This document shows positions 34,462 to 42,546 of a DNA stretch of 64,000 nucleotides, one piece after another. The notes below the pieces were generated by a model. The model did not search any database. It worked only from the letters and a program-made list of their open reading frames with translations, and had not been told where the DNA came from. Positions within the stretch are counted from its first letter, which is position 1. Each line of letters begins with the position of its first letter. The position numbers were made by a program, and so were the translations under genes. The stretch is taken from the NCBI GenBank assembly GCA_017999985.1, contig JAGNKU010000001.1, forward strand, positions 837,203 to 901,202, in the 5' to 3' direction. Source of the DNA: Phycisphaerae bacterium (GTDB taxonomy: Bacteria; Planctomycetota; Phycisphaerae; UBA1845; Fen-1342).

Positions 34462-35880
34462 CTACGCGTCCAAGTAAAGCTGGTACTCGTACGGGTGCGG
34501 GCGAATCGCCATCGGCACCACCTCGGTCACCCGTTTGGTCTCTACCCAGCCCTGTACGAAGTCCTTGCTGAACGTGCCGCCCTGCAGCAGGAACTCGTGG
34601 TCCGCCTCGAGCGCCGTCAGCGCGTCCGCCAGCGCCCGCGGCACCATCGTCAGCCGGCTGCGGAACTCGCGGCTCTGCTTCGCGATGTCCACGTCGAACG
34701 GCCCGAAATTGTGCGCCGCCGGATCGAGCTTGCGCTGAATCCCGTCCAGCCCCGCCAGCAGCATCGCCGCCAGCGCCAGATACACGTTGCACGTGAAGTC
34801 CGGCGGGCGATACTCGATGCGCTTCTCGTCCGGCGAGACGGCATACTTCGGCACGCGGATCGCCGCCGAGCGGTTGGCGAGCGAGAAGAACAGGTTGACC
34901 GGCGCCTCGTAGCCTTCGACCAGCCGCTTGTACGAATTCGTCGACGGGTTGGTCAGTCCCGTCAGGGCGGCGCCGTGCTTCAGCAGCCCGGAGATGTACT
35001 GCAGCGCCAGCTCGCTGAGGTTCGCGTAGCGCTTCCCGTTGTTGTCGTAGAACAGCGGTCGGCCGCCCTTCGTCAGCCGCTGGTGCACGTGCATCCCGTT
35101 GCCGGCCTCGCCGAAGATCGGCTTCGGCATGAACGTCGCGATGCGTCCGTGCTTGCGCGCGATGTTCTTGATCACGTACTTGATCATCAGCGCCTGGTCC
35201 GCGGCCTGCACCAGCGGCGCCAGGTTCACTTCGATCTCGCACTGCCCCGGCGCCCCGACCTCGTGGTGGTGATAGCGCACCGCCACGCCCATCCCCTCCA
35301 GCGCCAGCGCGATCTCCGACCGCAGATCGTGAAAATGCTCGCTCGGGGGCACGCGGAAGTAGCCGCCCTTGTGCGGAATCGCCGGCGTCGCCCCGTTTGG
35401 CTCGATTTCGGAGCACTGAATGCTGATCTCGGTGTGAAATGGCTCGTGCGTCACGTCCACGCGATCGAGGATGTGGAACTCGAACTCCGGCCCCATCAGC
35501 GCCTCGTCCGCGATGCCGGTCGAACGCATGTACGCCACGGCCCGCCGCGCGATGGTGCGCGGGTCATGAGACGCCGGCTCGTGCGTGTCCGCCGTGACGG
35601 TGTCGCACAGGAAGCTCAGCGTGGGCTCCTGCCAGAACGGGTCGGGGAACCCCGTCTCAGGCTGGGGCAGGGCGTTGACATCGCCGCTTTCGACCGTGCT
35701 GAAGCCGGCCCCGGACGAGCCGTCGTACCCGACGCCCTCCTCGAAGTGCTTCTGCGTGAATTGGCGCGCCGGGATGGTCAAATGCAACCACTGGCCCGCC
35801 ATTCCCACGATCTTCAGGTCCACCATCGCTATCTGATTGTCTTTAATGTACTTAAGCGCGTCAGCGGCAGATGCGAACAC
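34462..35880 (-). CDS. glnA: glutamine synthetase, type I
   Basis: 472 aa from GTG 35878-35880, eight bases after AGGGAGA. The frame upstream to 36255 is antisense or intergenic shadow. It makes glutamine from glutamate, NH3 and ATP. GS-I motifs: LTIPARQFT, GVGYDGSS, a metal-site region MGPEFEFHI, EVGAPGQCEIEVNLAP, FMPKPIFGEAGNGMHVHQ, GLLKHGAALTGLTNPS.NSYKRLVEG and NRSAAIRVP. The stretch where adenylylated enzymes carry NLYDLPPEE reads HNFGPFDVDI here, so the modified tyrosine is absent and GlnE-type control is unlikely. A TATGAT box at 35908-35913 (minus strand) could be the -10. Confidence 0.95.
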   Translation of the reverse strand: MFASAADALKYIKDNQIAMVDLKIVGMAGQWLHLTIPARQFTQKHFEEGVGYDGSSGAGFSTVESGDVNALPQPETGFPDPFWQEPTLSFLCDTVTADTHEPASHDPRTIARRAVAYMRSTGIADEALMGPEFEFHILDRVDVTHEPFHTEISIQCSEIEPNGATPAIPHKGGYFRVPPSEHFHDLRSEIALALEGMGVAVRYHHHEVGAPGQCEIEVNLAPLVQAADQALMIKYVIKNIARKHGRIATFMPKPIFGEAGNGMHVHQRLTKGGRPLFYDNNGKRYANLSELALQYISGLLKHGAALTGLTNPSTNSYKRLVEGYEAPVNLFFSLANRSAAIRVPKYAVSPDEKRIEYRPPDFTCNVYLALAAMLLAGLDGIQRKLDPAAHNFGPFDVDIAKQSREFRSRLTMVPRALADALTALEADHEFLLQGGTFSKDFVQGWVETKRVTEVVPMAIRPHPYEYQLYLDA

Positions 35881-35907
35881 AGCAGATTTCTCCCTAGAAC
35901 TGGCCTC

Positions 35908-35913
35908 ATCATA
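35908..35913 (-). promoter_or_regulatory. possible -10 box of glnA
   Basis: Minus-strand TATGAT, about 28 bases before the glnA GTG and upstream of its SD. The would-be -35 (CAGACA-like) is weak and spaced about 15 bases. This is inference from base pattern only. Confidence 0.3.
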
Positions 35914-36011
35914 ACCAGTCCGGGACCTGTCTGCACGCTGCGTGCCGGATCCACCCCCTGACACCGCTGCCCCCCTGCTCACGCGCTCCCCGCCCGGCTG
36001 CTCCGCCCGCC

Positions 36012-36803
36012 CTACGCGCTTTCCAGCGCCCGCCGGAAGAAACGATGCAGCACGACGCCGGCCAGCACGAGCACGAGCGCGCTCGGCTCCGGCACCGCCC
36101 GCGATCCGAATTCGACGTTGTCGACGAGCAGCCCGTTCGCGAAGTCCGTCGTCGCGTTGTTGCGGATTTCCACGCGGGCGATCGCCGGCGTCGCCGCCCC
36201 GACCGCGAAGAACGTCTCGTAGTTCTGCTTGTTGCTGCTCTTCTCCCAGAGCCACGACTGGACGACCTTCCGCCCCAGAAGCTGGTTCGCCACGTCATAG
36301 ACCGAGATCGTCAGGCTGTGGACTTGGCCTTCGACGCCCATCCCCAGGAACGCCCCCACCTCCGTCGCAGGCTCCGCGAACAGGATCGTGAATGGCGTGT
36401 TCTTCAGATCATTGTCAAACTTCGCGTAGAGCAAATCGCCCGACGGCATGTACGTGCCATCGTACCCCGTCACGTGCTCGGCGATCGCCCCACCCTCCGG
36501 CCACACGCCCGACCAAGCGGCATGCCGCCCGTCGGCCGTGTTCAGAAACGTTACGCCCCAGCGGTCCGCATACTGGTTCGACAACTGCGTGCCGCTCGCC
36601 AGATCGTTGAAATCAATCAGTCCGGTGGTCGCCCCCAGGAAGTCGTCGTAGGCCGCCCGCAACGCGCCGAATGTTGTGTACCCCCCGCCGCCGTCCGTCT
36701 CGTCAAACCACAGCAGGTCCGCCCCGCACGGTGTCGCTGTGGCCAGCACCAGCCACAGCGCTGTGGCTGCGGTTGTCCAGCCGGTTGTCTTCACGCGCCG
36801 CAT
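36012..36803 (-). CDS. PEP-CTERM sorting-domain protein
   Basis: 263 aa from ATG 36801-36803 (GGAG six bases upstream), which starts an n-region MRRVKTTG and a hydrophobic signal (AATALWLVLATATPCGADLL). The body is a beta-sandwich-like secreted domain (LIDFNDLASGTQLSNQYADR, GVTFLNTADGRHAA, VGAFLGMGVEGQVHSLTISV). The C-terminus is a classical PEP-CTERM tail: VPEPSALVLVLAGVVLHRFF followed by a basic RRALESA. It is expected to be exported and processed by an exosortase encoded elsewhere. Binding function unknown. It is 131 bp from glnA on the same strand. Confidence 0.88.
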   Translation of the reverse strand: MRRVKTTGWTTAATALWLVLATATPCGADLLWFDETDGGGGYTTFGALRAAYDDFLGATTGLIDFNDLASGTQLSNQYADRWGVTFLNTADGRHAAWSGVWPEGGAIAEHVTGYDGTYMPSGDLLYAKFDNDLKNTPFTILFAEPATEVGAFLGMGVEGQVHSLTISVYDVANQLLGRKVVQSWLWEKSSNKQNYETFFAVGAATPAIARVEIRNNATTDFANGLLVDNVEFGSRAVPEPSALVLVLAGVVLHRFFRRALESA

Positions 36804-36977
36804 GGCGTTCTCCAGGCTCGCCACTCCGTGTGGCGACAACATCCCCGGCACCTCGCCCCGAGGTGCTGCCATGGGAAACATACAAATTGTCGCGGCCCCG
36901 TGGCGACGAGCGTGAATTGCCGATAACCGGCGGCAACGCTGGAGGGCGGCACGGTGGGTCTTATTGGGCCCGCGCGT

Positions 36978-37583
36978 TTATTTCCATTCGATGGTGACAG
37001 TCCACCCCATCTCGCGATAGAAGCCGGTCAGAAGCTGCTCCGCCTGCTCCTTCGCCTTCACGACGAAGTCCGCGTCGCGCACGGCCCGGTCCACTTCCGC
37101 CTGGGCCCCCCGCATCGCGTCCACCAGCAAGTCCTCGCGCGGGTCCGCGAACGGGTTGAGCACCGCCAGGCCGGTCTTCCGCAACTCATAAACCTTTGTC
37201 CGCTCGTGGTCCACTCGCGGACGATCCGGCTGCGGCGTCGGGATGCGCAGCGTCGCTGTCCGCGCGGCATCGTCGCGCGCGACGATCTCGATTTGATCCA
37301 GATCGACGGTAATGTCCGCGTCGCCCTTCACCAATACGGCGGCCTGCGCTCCCGCCGTGCGCCCTTCGATCACGTTCGCCACCTGGACGCGCAGCACGGC
37401 GAGCTTGGCGATCCGGCGTACCTCCTCGATCCGCGGCCCACTACTCGTGAACTGGGCGGGCCGGCTGTGCCAGCCGATGATGTAGGCGCCCCACAACAGG
37501 GCCAGCAGCCCCGCGATCAGCAGCGGCCAGGCCACCATGCCTGGCAGACTCAAACCCGGATGCCCCGCGGTCTCGCGCGCCAT
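36978..37583 (-). CDS. DUF4230-type membrane-anchored protein
   Basis: 201 aa from ATG 37581-37583. The longer frame to 37937 is not protein-like. One N-terminal transmembrane helix (MVAWPLLIAGLLALLWGAYI) is followed by a mixed alpha/beta domain: RRIAKLAVLRVQVANVIEG, VLVKGDADITVDLDQIEIV, ATLRIPTPQPDRPRVDHERT, FYREMGWTVTIEW. The pattern fits the DUF4230 family, whose role is unknown. It lies 17 bp after the small membrane gene (37601-37756), so the two are probably cotranscribed. Confidence 0.7.
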   Translation of the reverse strand: MARETAGHPGLSLPGMVAWPLLIAGLLALLWGAYIIGWHSRPAQFTSSGPRIEEVRRIAKLAVLRVQVANVIEGRTAGAQAAVLVKGDADITVDLDQIEIVARDDAARTATLRIPTPQPDRPRVDHERTKVYELRKTGLAVLNPFADPREDLLVDAMRGAQAEVDRAVRDADFVVKAKEQAEQLLTGFYREMGWTVTIEWK

Positions 37584-37600
37584 CGGCGACCATCCCTGGA

Positions 37601-37756
37601 TTACGGTTGCGACGTCGGATAGACGGGCGTCCACTCCGGCGGGCCGCCGGTGCAGGCACATGCGTGGATTTTCGCCACGACAAGCAGGGCCAGCAGCACG
37701 AGTCCGCCCAGCACCGTGGTGCGCACCGACCGCCGTGTCCAGCGCCACTGCAGCAT
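37601..37756 (-). CDS. small single-pass membrane protein (51 aa)
   Basis: ATG 37754-37756 with GGAG seven bases upstream. The sequence is MLQWRWTRRSVRTT, a transmembrane helix (VLGGLVLLALLVVAK), then IHACACTGGPPEWTPVYP. The positive-inside rule puts the short Cys-containing tail outside. It precedes the DUF4230 gene by 17 bp. Short length limits certainty, but SD, helix and spacing support it. Confidence 0.5.
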   Translation of the reverse strand: MLQWRWTRRSVRTTVLGGLVLLALLVVAKIHACACTGGPPEWTPVYPTSQP

Positions 37757-37861
37757 GATACCGCTCCGCTGCTCGCCGGTTGCTGCGCCGCGCCGCGCGT
37801 CGGCGTCGCCCGCCCGGCCGGCACGCATGATGACCGCGCATCTGCGCATCGACAAGCCGTA

Positions 37862-37897
37862 CTCCCCGCGCTTCCGGGGAGGTGACAGGGCGAGGGT
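37862..37897. repeat. CTCCC/GGGAG hairpin repeat (copy 2)
   Basis: CTCCCCG, a six-base loop, then CGGGGAG (perfect 7-bp stem), followed by GTGACAGGGCGAGGGT. It has the same layout as the unit at 60468 (stem, then GGCAGGGGGAGGGT). It lies between the 51-aa gene and the zinc-ribbon gene. Confidence 0.5.
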
Positions 37898-37960
37898 CGG
37901 GCGACCGTGTGCCAAGCCTCGTAGCCCTGTGGCGCAACAGGTCCGCGGCGAATCCCGGCT

Positions 37961-39472
37961 CTACGGTGCCACTGCCGGCCGCGTGTGCGTCACTGTTGCG
38001 GGGTCCGGGAGGGGGGCCAGATCATGCGAGGCGCGCAGCTCGTTTTGCTCTGCCCGCCGCGCGCGGAATTGGTCGGCCGTGAAGCGCAGCACGGTGCCAT
38101 CGGCGCGCCCGACGAAGACAAACGGCATCGTCGTCCCAGGGTTGGCCTCCGGGTCGCACTGCCGGATGACAACCCACAATTCGGGGTCGGCCTGCGTGAG
38201 GTCCAGGCCGTGGTACGTGAACACGAAGTCGCCGAGCCGGTGGGCGATCGTGCGGGGCGGCAAGGCGCGCGCTGCGGCGTCCGCCGCCGCGTTCGCCTGG
38301 GCCAGCGAGAGTTCTTCCAACTCATCCAGCCGCACGCTGCCAACCGCCACGTCTTCCTCAAACGTGGTGGAATCCCACGCGACCAGCGCGGATCCGCTCA
38401 GCCGGTGCAGGGCCACCAACTGCGCCGCGTGCGTTGGCCCCTGACCCGCGTTGCCGCGCGCGAAAGTCAGCAACGCGTCCATCACGACTTCCGTCTCGCC
38501 TTCGTCGGCCGGGTTCGGCAAGCTCGACAGGGTAGTGGTCGCGTACCCCGGCGGAAGTGCCGCGCCTCCCGACGCGGTCCAGGCGACCGCGCCGGCGGCG
38601 GCCATCGCGGCCCGGATTGCGATGACCCACGCCGTGGTCAGCCCGCCGATGAGCAGCAGTGGAAACACGAGCGTGGCGAGTGTGGCCCGGCCACCACCGA
38701 CGCGCTGCGTTTCCTTGAGCATCAGGGCCGCGCTGATGAGCCACCAGATCCAGCTCACGTAAATGCCCACGCATGGCAAGACCAGCAGCGCATTGGCGCC
38801 GCTGCTGTAGCACAGCGCGATGTAGGTGCGCCCGATCCCGCCGGCCGGCCGTCCACCCAGCCGCAGCACGCCGTGCGCGATGAGCCCCCAGAAGGCGATG
38901 CCCACGATCACCGTTGCTGCGGCGACGAGGCCGACCAACGGCAGGCCGCAGACGAGTTCCACGTCCCACCTGCCTCCCGTGGAGGTGGTCGCGATCACCG
39001 CCAGGGCGGCCCAGGGGCACGCCACCCCCGCAGTATACAGGAGCGCCGTCAGCAGCGCGAACCCCCACGCTGCCCCGGGCGGGCAGTCGTCCGGCACCGC
39101 CCGGGCCAGCCGGATTGGCGACGTCAGCGCCATCTTCACCGTGCCCCACCACGCCCGCACCGGACCGCGTTCGCGCCGCTCCTCCCACGGCAGTTTGTAG
39201 ACCTCGGTTTGCTCCTCGGTCACGTGCGCCGCGGGACGCAGGACCATCTCGTTCATGCGGATGTGTCGGGCGCACTGCACGCAGTCGAACTCGTCCGGGA
39301 CCAGGTGCCCGCGCGCGCCCGTGCCGTAATACGCCTGGCCGCAGTGCGGACAGCAGAACTGCACGCTGTTCGGTGCGAACTCGTACTGGCTGGGCAGGAA
39401 CGGTGTGCCGCACTCCGGGCAGCGCCGCGCCTCCAGGTTCCACAGCCGGTAGTTGCAGGTCCCGCAGCGCAT
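37961..39472 (-). CDS. double zinc-ribbon multi-pass membrane protein (Yip1-like)
   Basis: 503 aa. The N-terminus carries three Cys-pair groups (MRCGTCNYRLWNLEARRCPE then CCPHCGQAYYG then CVQCARHI), i.e. two or so zinc ribbons. After a charged linker come about five hydrophobic segments (AAWGFALLTALLYTAGVACP, GLVAAATVIVGIAFWGLIAH, ALLVLPCVGIYVSWIWWLIS, LATLVFPLLLIGGLTTAWVI), an arrangement recalling Yip1-domain proteins. The last ~200 residues are soluble. Function unknown. It begins 6 bp after the stop of the 216-aa membrane gene, so both probably belong to one operon behind the ABC exporter. Confidence 0.75.
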   Translation of the reverse strand: MRCGTCNYRLWNLEARRCPECGTPFLPSQYEFAPNSVQFCCPHCGQAYYGTGARGHLVPDEFDCVQCARHIRMNEMVLRPAAHVTEEQTEVYKLPWEERRERGPVRAWWGTVKMALTSPIRLARAVPDDCPPGAAWGFALLTALLYTAGVACPWAALAVIATTSTGGRWDVELVCGLPLVGLVAAATVIVGIAFWGLIAHGVLRLGGRPAGGIGRTYIALCYSSGANALLVLPCVGIYVSWIWWLISAALMLKETQRVGGGRATLATLVFPLLLIGGLTTAWVIAIRAAMAAAGAVAWTASGGAALPPGYATTTLSSLPNPADEGETEVVMDALLTFARGNAGQGPTHAAQLVALHRLSGSALVAWDSTTFEEDVAVGSVRLDELEELSLAQANAAADAAARALPPRTIAHRLGDFVFTYHGLDLTQADPELWVVIRQCDPEANPGTTMPFVFVGRADGTVLRFTADQFRARRAEQNELRASHDLAPLPDPATVTHTRPAVAP

Positions 39473-39478
39473 GTCGCC

Positions 39479-40129
39479 TCACGTCCACTCGGCCACGTGC
39501 TCGCGGACCCGCCCGCGCGCCAGCCAGATCAGCAGGAACACCGGCAAGGCCCAGTACCACAGCAATGAGACCACCAGACCCAGAGCGGCGAACGAATGAA
39601 CATATTGTTGCGACGGCATGGACGCGGGCATCTGCTGCGACACAGCGGTGAGCGTGTCTTGCTGGATGAAGTACGCCACGCCGACCTGCACGCCCGCCAG
39701 CATGATCCGCAGCACGGCCCACACCTGACTGGCCGTGCAGGCCCACCGGCGCCGCCGAAGCAAGCCGAGACCGGCCGCCAACAGCAGCAATGCCAACGCG
39801 CCCGTCAACGCTCCGTTGGCGACGCCCCAAGCCGCCCACTGCTGCGCCACGTGGAGTCCGGCCCGACCGGCCGCCGGCGCAATCTGCGCCATGAAGCGCA
39901 TCAGGAACGGTGCCAATACCCCGTATGCGCCGGTGAGCGTTCCGAACACGCCAAAGACGATCGCGATGATTCCGAGCACCGTCGGCCAGCTCGGTGCGGC
40001 TGCGGACACGGTCTGAACGGGCAGCTCCACTTGCGTCGGCGGTGTCAGCGGTCGCGCTACGGCCGGTTGCGGCTCTTCATTCGTCATCGCGCTGCCCTCG
40101 TACACCGCCCGCTCAATGGCGCGCCACAT
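39479..40129 (-). CDS. four-helix integral membrane protein, function unknown
   Basis: 216 aa from the first ATG, or 202 aa from ATG 40085-40087 (MTNEEPQPAVARP), which looks the more natural start. A Pro-rich cytosolic N-terminus is followed by four hydrophobic helices (VLGIIAIVFGVFGTLTGAYG, GALTGALALLLLAAGLGLLR, VWAVLRIMLAGVQVGVAYFI, ALGLVVSLLWYWALPVFLLI). No known family recognised. It is located between the ABC exporter and the zinc-ribbon gene, same strand. Confidence 0.65.
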   Translation of the reverse strand: MWRAIERAVYEGSAMTNEEPQPAVARPLTPPTQVELPVQTVSAAAPSWPTVLGIIAIVFGVFGTLTGAYGVLAPFLMRFMAQIAPAAGRAGLHVAQQWAAWGVANGALTGALALLLLAAGLGLLRRRRWACTASQVWAVLRIMLAGVQVGVAYFIQQDTLTAVSQQMPASMPSQQYVHSFAALGLVVSLLWYWALPVFLLIWLARGRVREHVAEWT

Positions 40130-40192
40130 GATCGGCTGCCATCATCCCGACGGGCCGACTGGCTAACAAGCACCGCCGCCGACTGCCGCGAC

Positions 40193-42166
40193 TCAATTCG
40201 CCCCCGGCGACCGGTACAGCGCCACGTACAGCGGGCACCGCGCGATCAGTTCCGCGTGCGTGCCGACGTCCACGATGCGCCCGGCGTCCATGACGACGAT
40301 CCGCTCCGCCATGTCCATCACCGTGTGCCGGTGCGCGATCAGGAACGTCGTCTTGCCGCGTCGCAGCTCGTTGAGTGCCGCATGGATCTTTCGCTCGCTC
40401 TCCGCGTCGATCTCGCTCGTCGCCTCGTCGAAGATGAGGATCGACGCCGGCTTCAAAAACGCGCGGGCGATCGACAGCCGCTGGCGCTGCCCGCCCGACA
40501 TCGTGCTGCCGAACTCGCCGACGCTCGCCTCGTACTGCTCCGGCCACTGCTCGATGAACTCGGCCGCGTAGGCCTGCCGCGCCGCCGCCTGCACCTGCGC
40601 CAGGTCGGCGTCCGGGTTGCCGTACGCGATGTTCTCCCGGACCGAGCGGGCGAAGATCACCGGCTTCTGCGCGACGACCGCGATCTGCAAACGCAGGTCG
40701 CGCAAGCTGAGCTCGCGCACGTCGATGCCGTCGATCGTGACGCGCCCGCGCTGTGGCTCGAGCAGCCGCGGCAGCATTTTCACCAGCGTGGACTTTCCGC
40801 TGCCGTTCGGCCCCACGATTGCCAGGCACTCGCCCGGCCGCACGTCCAGCGACACATCGTCGAGCGCCGGCGGCTCCTGCGTCTCGGTGTAGCGAAACGT
40901 GATCTGCTCGAACCGCACCGGCCGCGGGGCCGTGCCCGCGAGGCGCCGCGCCTGTGGCGGCGAAGTCTCCTCCGGCTCGTCCAGGAAGCCCCACACGCGC
41001 ATCGACGCCGCCCCGGCCCGCTGCACCATGTTGTAGACGTTCGCGACCTTGCGCACGGGGTCCAGCAGCGCCGCCAGCAGCGCCACCATCGTCATGAAAT
41101 GTGCCGGCGAGATCTCCCCGTGGAACGTCCGCATCGCCAGCCAGACGATCCCCGCGCTCGTCACGAGGATCCCGGCCACCTCGATCAACGGTGAACTCAA
41201 GGCCTCGATCCACGCCAGCCGCAGCATCTGCTTGAGCATACGGCGCTCGATGTGCCACATCCGCCGGCGCTCGTAGCCCTCGCGGCCGTAGCCCTTGACC
41301 ACCTCGACGCCCTGCAAGGTCTCTTCGAGCCCGCCGAGCATCTGGCCGTAGCCCTGCAGCAGCCGCACGGTTGCCTTGCGCACTTTGCGGCCGAAGTACC
41401 AGAGCAATACGACCGCAATGGGCGCGATCGCGAGCACAACCAGCGTCAGGCGCGCATCCAGAAAGATCGCCACGATCAGTACGCAGATCGCCTTCAGCGG
41501 CTCGCGGGCCACTTTCCCGAACAGCGTCGTTACGCCGAGGAACACCTCGCGCACGTCGGACATGAACTGATTCACGCGGTTCGAGACATCGCCGGAGAGC
41601 TCCGTCAGCGGCACGCGCAGCGCCTTGCGGTACATCCGTCGCCGCAGGTCCATCATCATCCGGTTGGATGCGTTCAGGATCAGGTACTGCGACAAGCAGC
41701 GCAGCACGTTGCCGACAATGTTCACGCCGACCAGCACACCGAGCAGGACCAGCAGGTCGCGCAGACGATCCGCCGGCGTCGGCTGCGCGGCCGCCGGGAA
41801 CCACCCCGACGCCCATGTGAGGAAGCCTGCGTACCACTGTCGCAGGCTCTGCATTGCCCCCGCCATCTCGGCCGCCTTCTCCGCGTTCCGCGCCGCGGCC
41901 TCGACCATCGCCGCGTGGAGGCTTTGCTCCCGCACGACCACCTGCAGCACGGGATACAGCCCGGCCAGGCTCGCCGCGTACGTCAGCGCCACGCCAAGCC
42001 CTAACACCATGCCCCAGATCATGTTACGGCGATGGGGCCGGACCAGCTTCAGCGTCCGCCAGAATGCCCGCCGAGCTTCGCTCTTGCTCGGCTTGACCGT
42101 TCCGGTCCGCTGCGCCAGCAGCCCCTGGGGGGTCGCGCCGGAGTTGGTCGCCAGGCTGTCGCTCAT
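40193..42166 (-). CDS. MsbA-type ABC exporter (fused permease and ATPase)
   Basis: 657 aa from ATG 42164-42166 (MSDSLATNSG). The upstream frame is shadow. The N-terminal transmembrane domain (~1-400) has six helices with a long, Ala-rich periplasmic-type insert after helix 1 (VVREQSLHAAMVEAAARNAE...). The C-terminal ATPase has Walker A GPNGSGKST near 451-459, Q-loop VVAQKPVIF, signature MSGGQRQR near 556 (Met replacing Leu), Walker B ILIFDEATSEIDAESE near 575 and an H-loop in IAHRHTV. It works as a homodimer exporting lipid, glycolipid or drug-like substrate. The insert and following membrane genes hint at a dedicated envelope lipid task (inference). Confidence 0.93.
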   Translation of the reverse strand: MSDSLATNSGATPQGLLAQRTGTVKPSKSEARRAFWRTLKLVRPHRRNMIWGMVLGLGVALTYAASLAGLYPVLQVVVREQSLHAAMVEAAARNAEKAAEMAGAMQSLRQWYAGFLTWASGWFPAAAQPTPADRLRDLLVLLGVLVGVNIVGNVLRCLSQYLILNASNRMMMDLRRRMYRKALRVPLTELSGDVSNRVNQFMSDVREVFLGVTTLFGKVAREPLKAICVLIVAIFLDARLTLVVLAIAPIAVVLLWYFGRKVRKATVRLLQGYGQMLGGLEETLQGVEVVKGYGREGYERRRMWHIERRMLKQMLRLAWIEALSSPLIEVAGILVTSAGIVWLAMRTFHGEISPAHFMTMVALLAALLDPVRKVANVYNMVQRAGAASMRVWGFLDEPEETSPPQARRLAGTAPRPVRFEQITFRYTETQEPPALDDVSLDVRPGECLAIVGPNGSGKSTLVKMLPRLLEPQRGRVTIDGIDVRELSLRDLRLQIAVVAQKPVIFARSVRENIAYGNPDADLAQVQAAARQAYAAEFIEQWPEQYEASVGEFGSTMSGGQRQRLSIARAFLKPASILIFDEATSEIDAESERKIHAALNELRRGKTTFLIAHRHTVMDMAERIVVMDAGRIVDVGTHAELIARCPLYVALYRSPGAN

Positions 42167-42428
42167 CGGCTCTCTGGGTTCCCTTCGCGCCGAAAGGGGT
42201 TCCGATTCGGCTTGCCGGCTCCGATTCCGCCGGCCGCGCCAGCGTTCGCCGAACCAGCCGGGCCACGATACCGAGTGCCACACAGGCTCGCAACGGGGCG
42301 CTGCCTGTCACTTTGGCACTGCCAGCCCGACAGCAGCGCCGCTGCCGACCGCCAACCCTCGCGCGACCACCATCTCATAAACAACGTTTCGATAACGCCT
42401 TGCGGCTGTTTTCCCACGGTCACCCGTC

Positions 42429-42444
42429 TGGCACCCCAGTTGCT
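42429..42444 (+). promoter_or_regulatory. sigma-54-type (-24/-12) promoter upstream of groEL
   Basis: TGGCAC-N5-TTGCT: TGGCAC at 42429-42434, TTGC at 42440-42443, i.e. a perfect match to the RpoN core with correct GG-GC spacing. Transcription would start near 42455, giving a ~90-base leader before groEL ATG 42547. The 380 bp gap (42167-42546) shows no CIRCE inverted repeat and otherwise no recognisable gene. A ten-base match by chance in 64 kb is possible but not frequent, and the position is apt. Confidence 0.5.
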
Positions 42445-42546
42445 ACCCGTCCGGAGCGCCGAACGGCCATCGCGCGCCGTCGCGGCACGGAGCGGTATTC
42501 GACTCTGCCACCCGGCATGAAGATTCGCTAGGAAGGAGACCTCTGC

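Noticed and set aside
35881..36255. Long N-terminal extension of glutamine synthetase
   Set aside because: It is Arg/Gly/Ala-rich and overlaps the PEP-CTERM gene. The GTG at 35880 has a proper SD and gives a normal-length enzyme.
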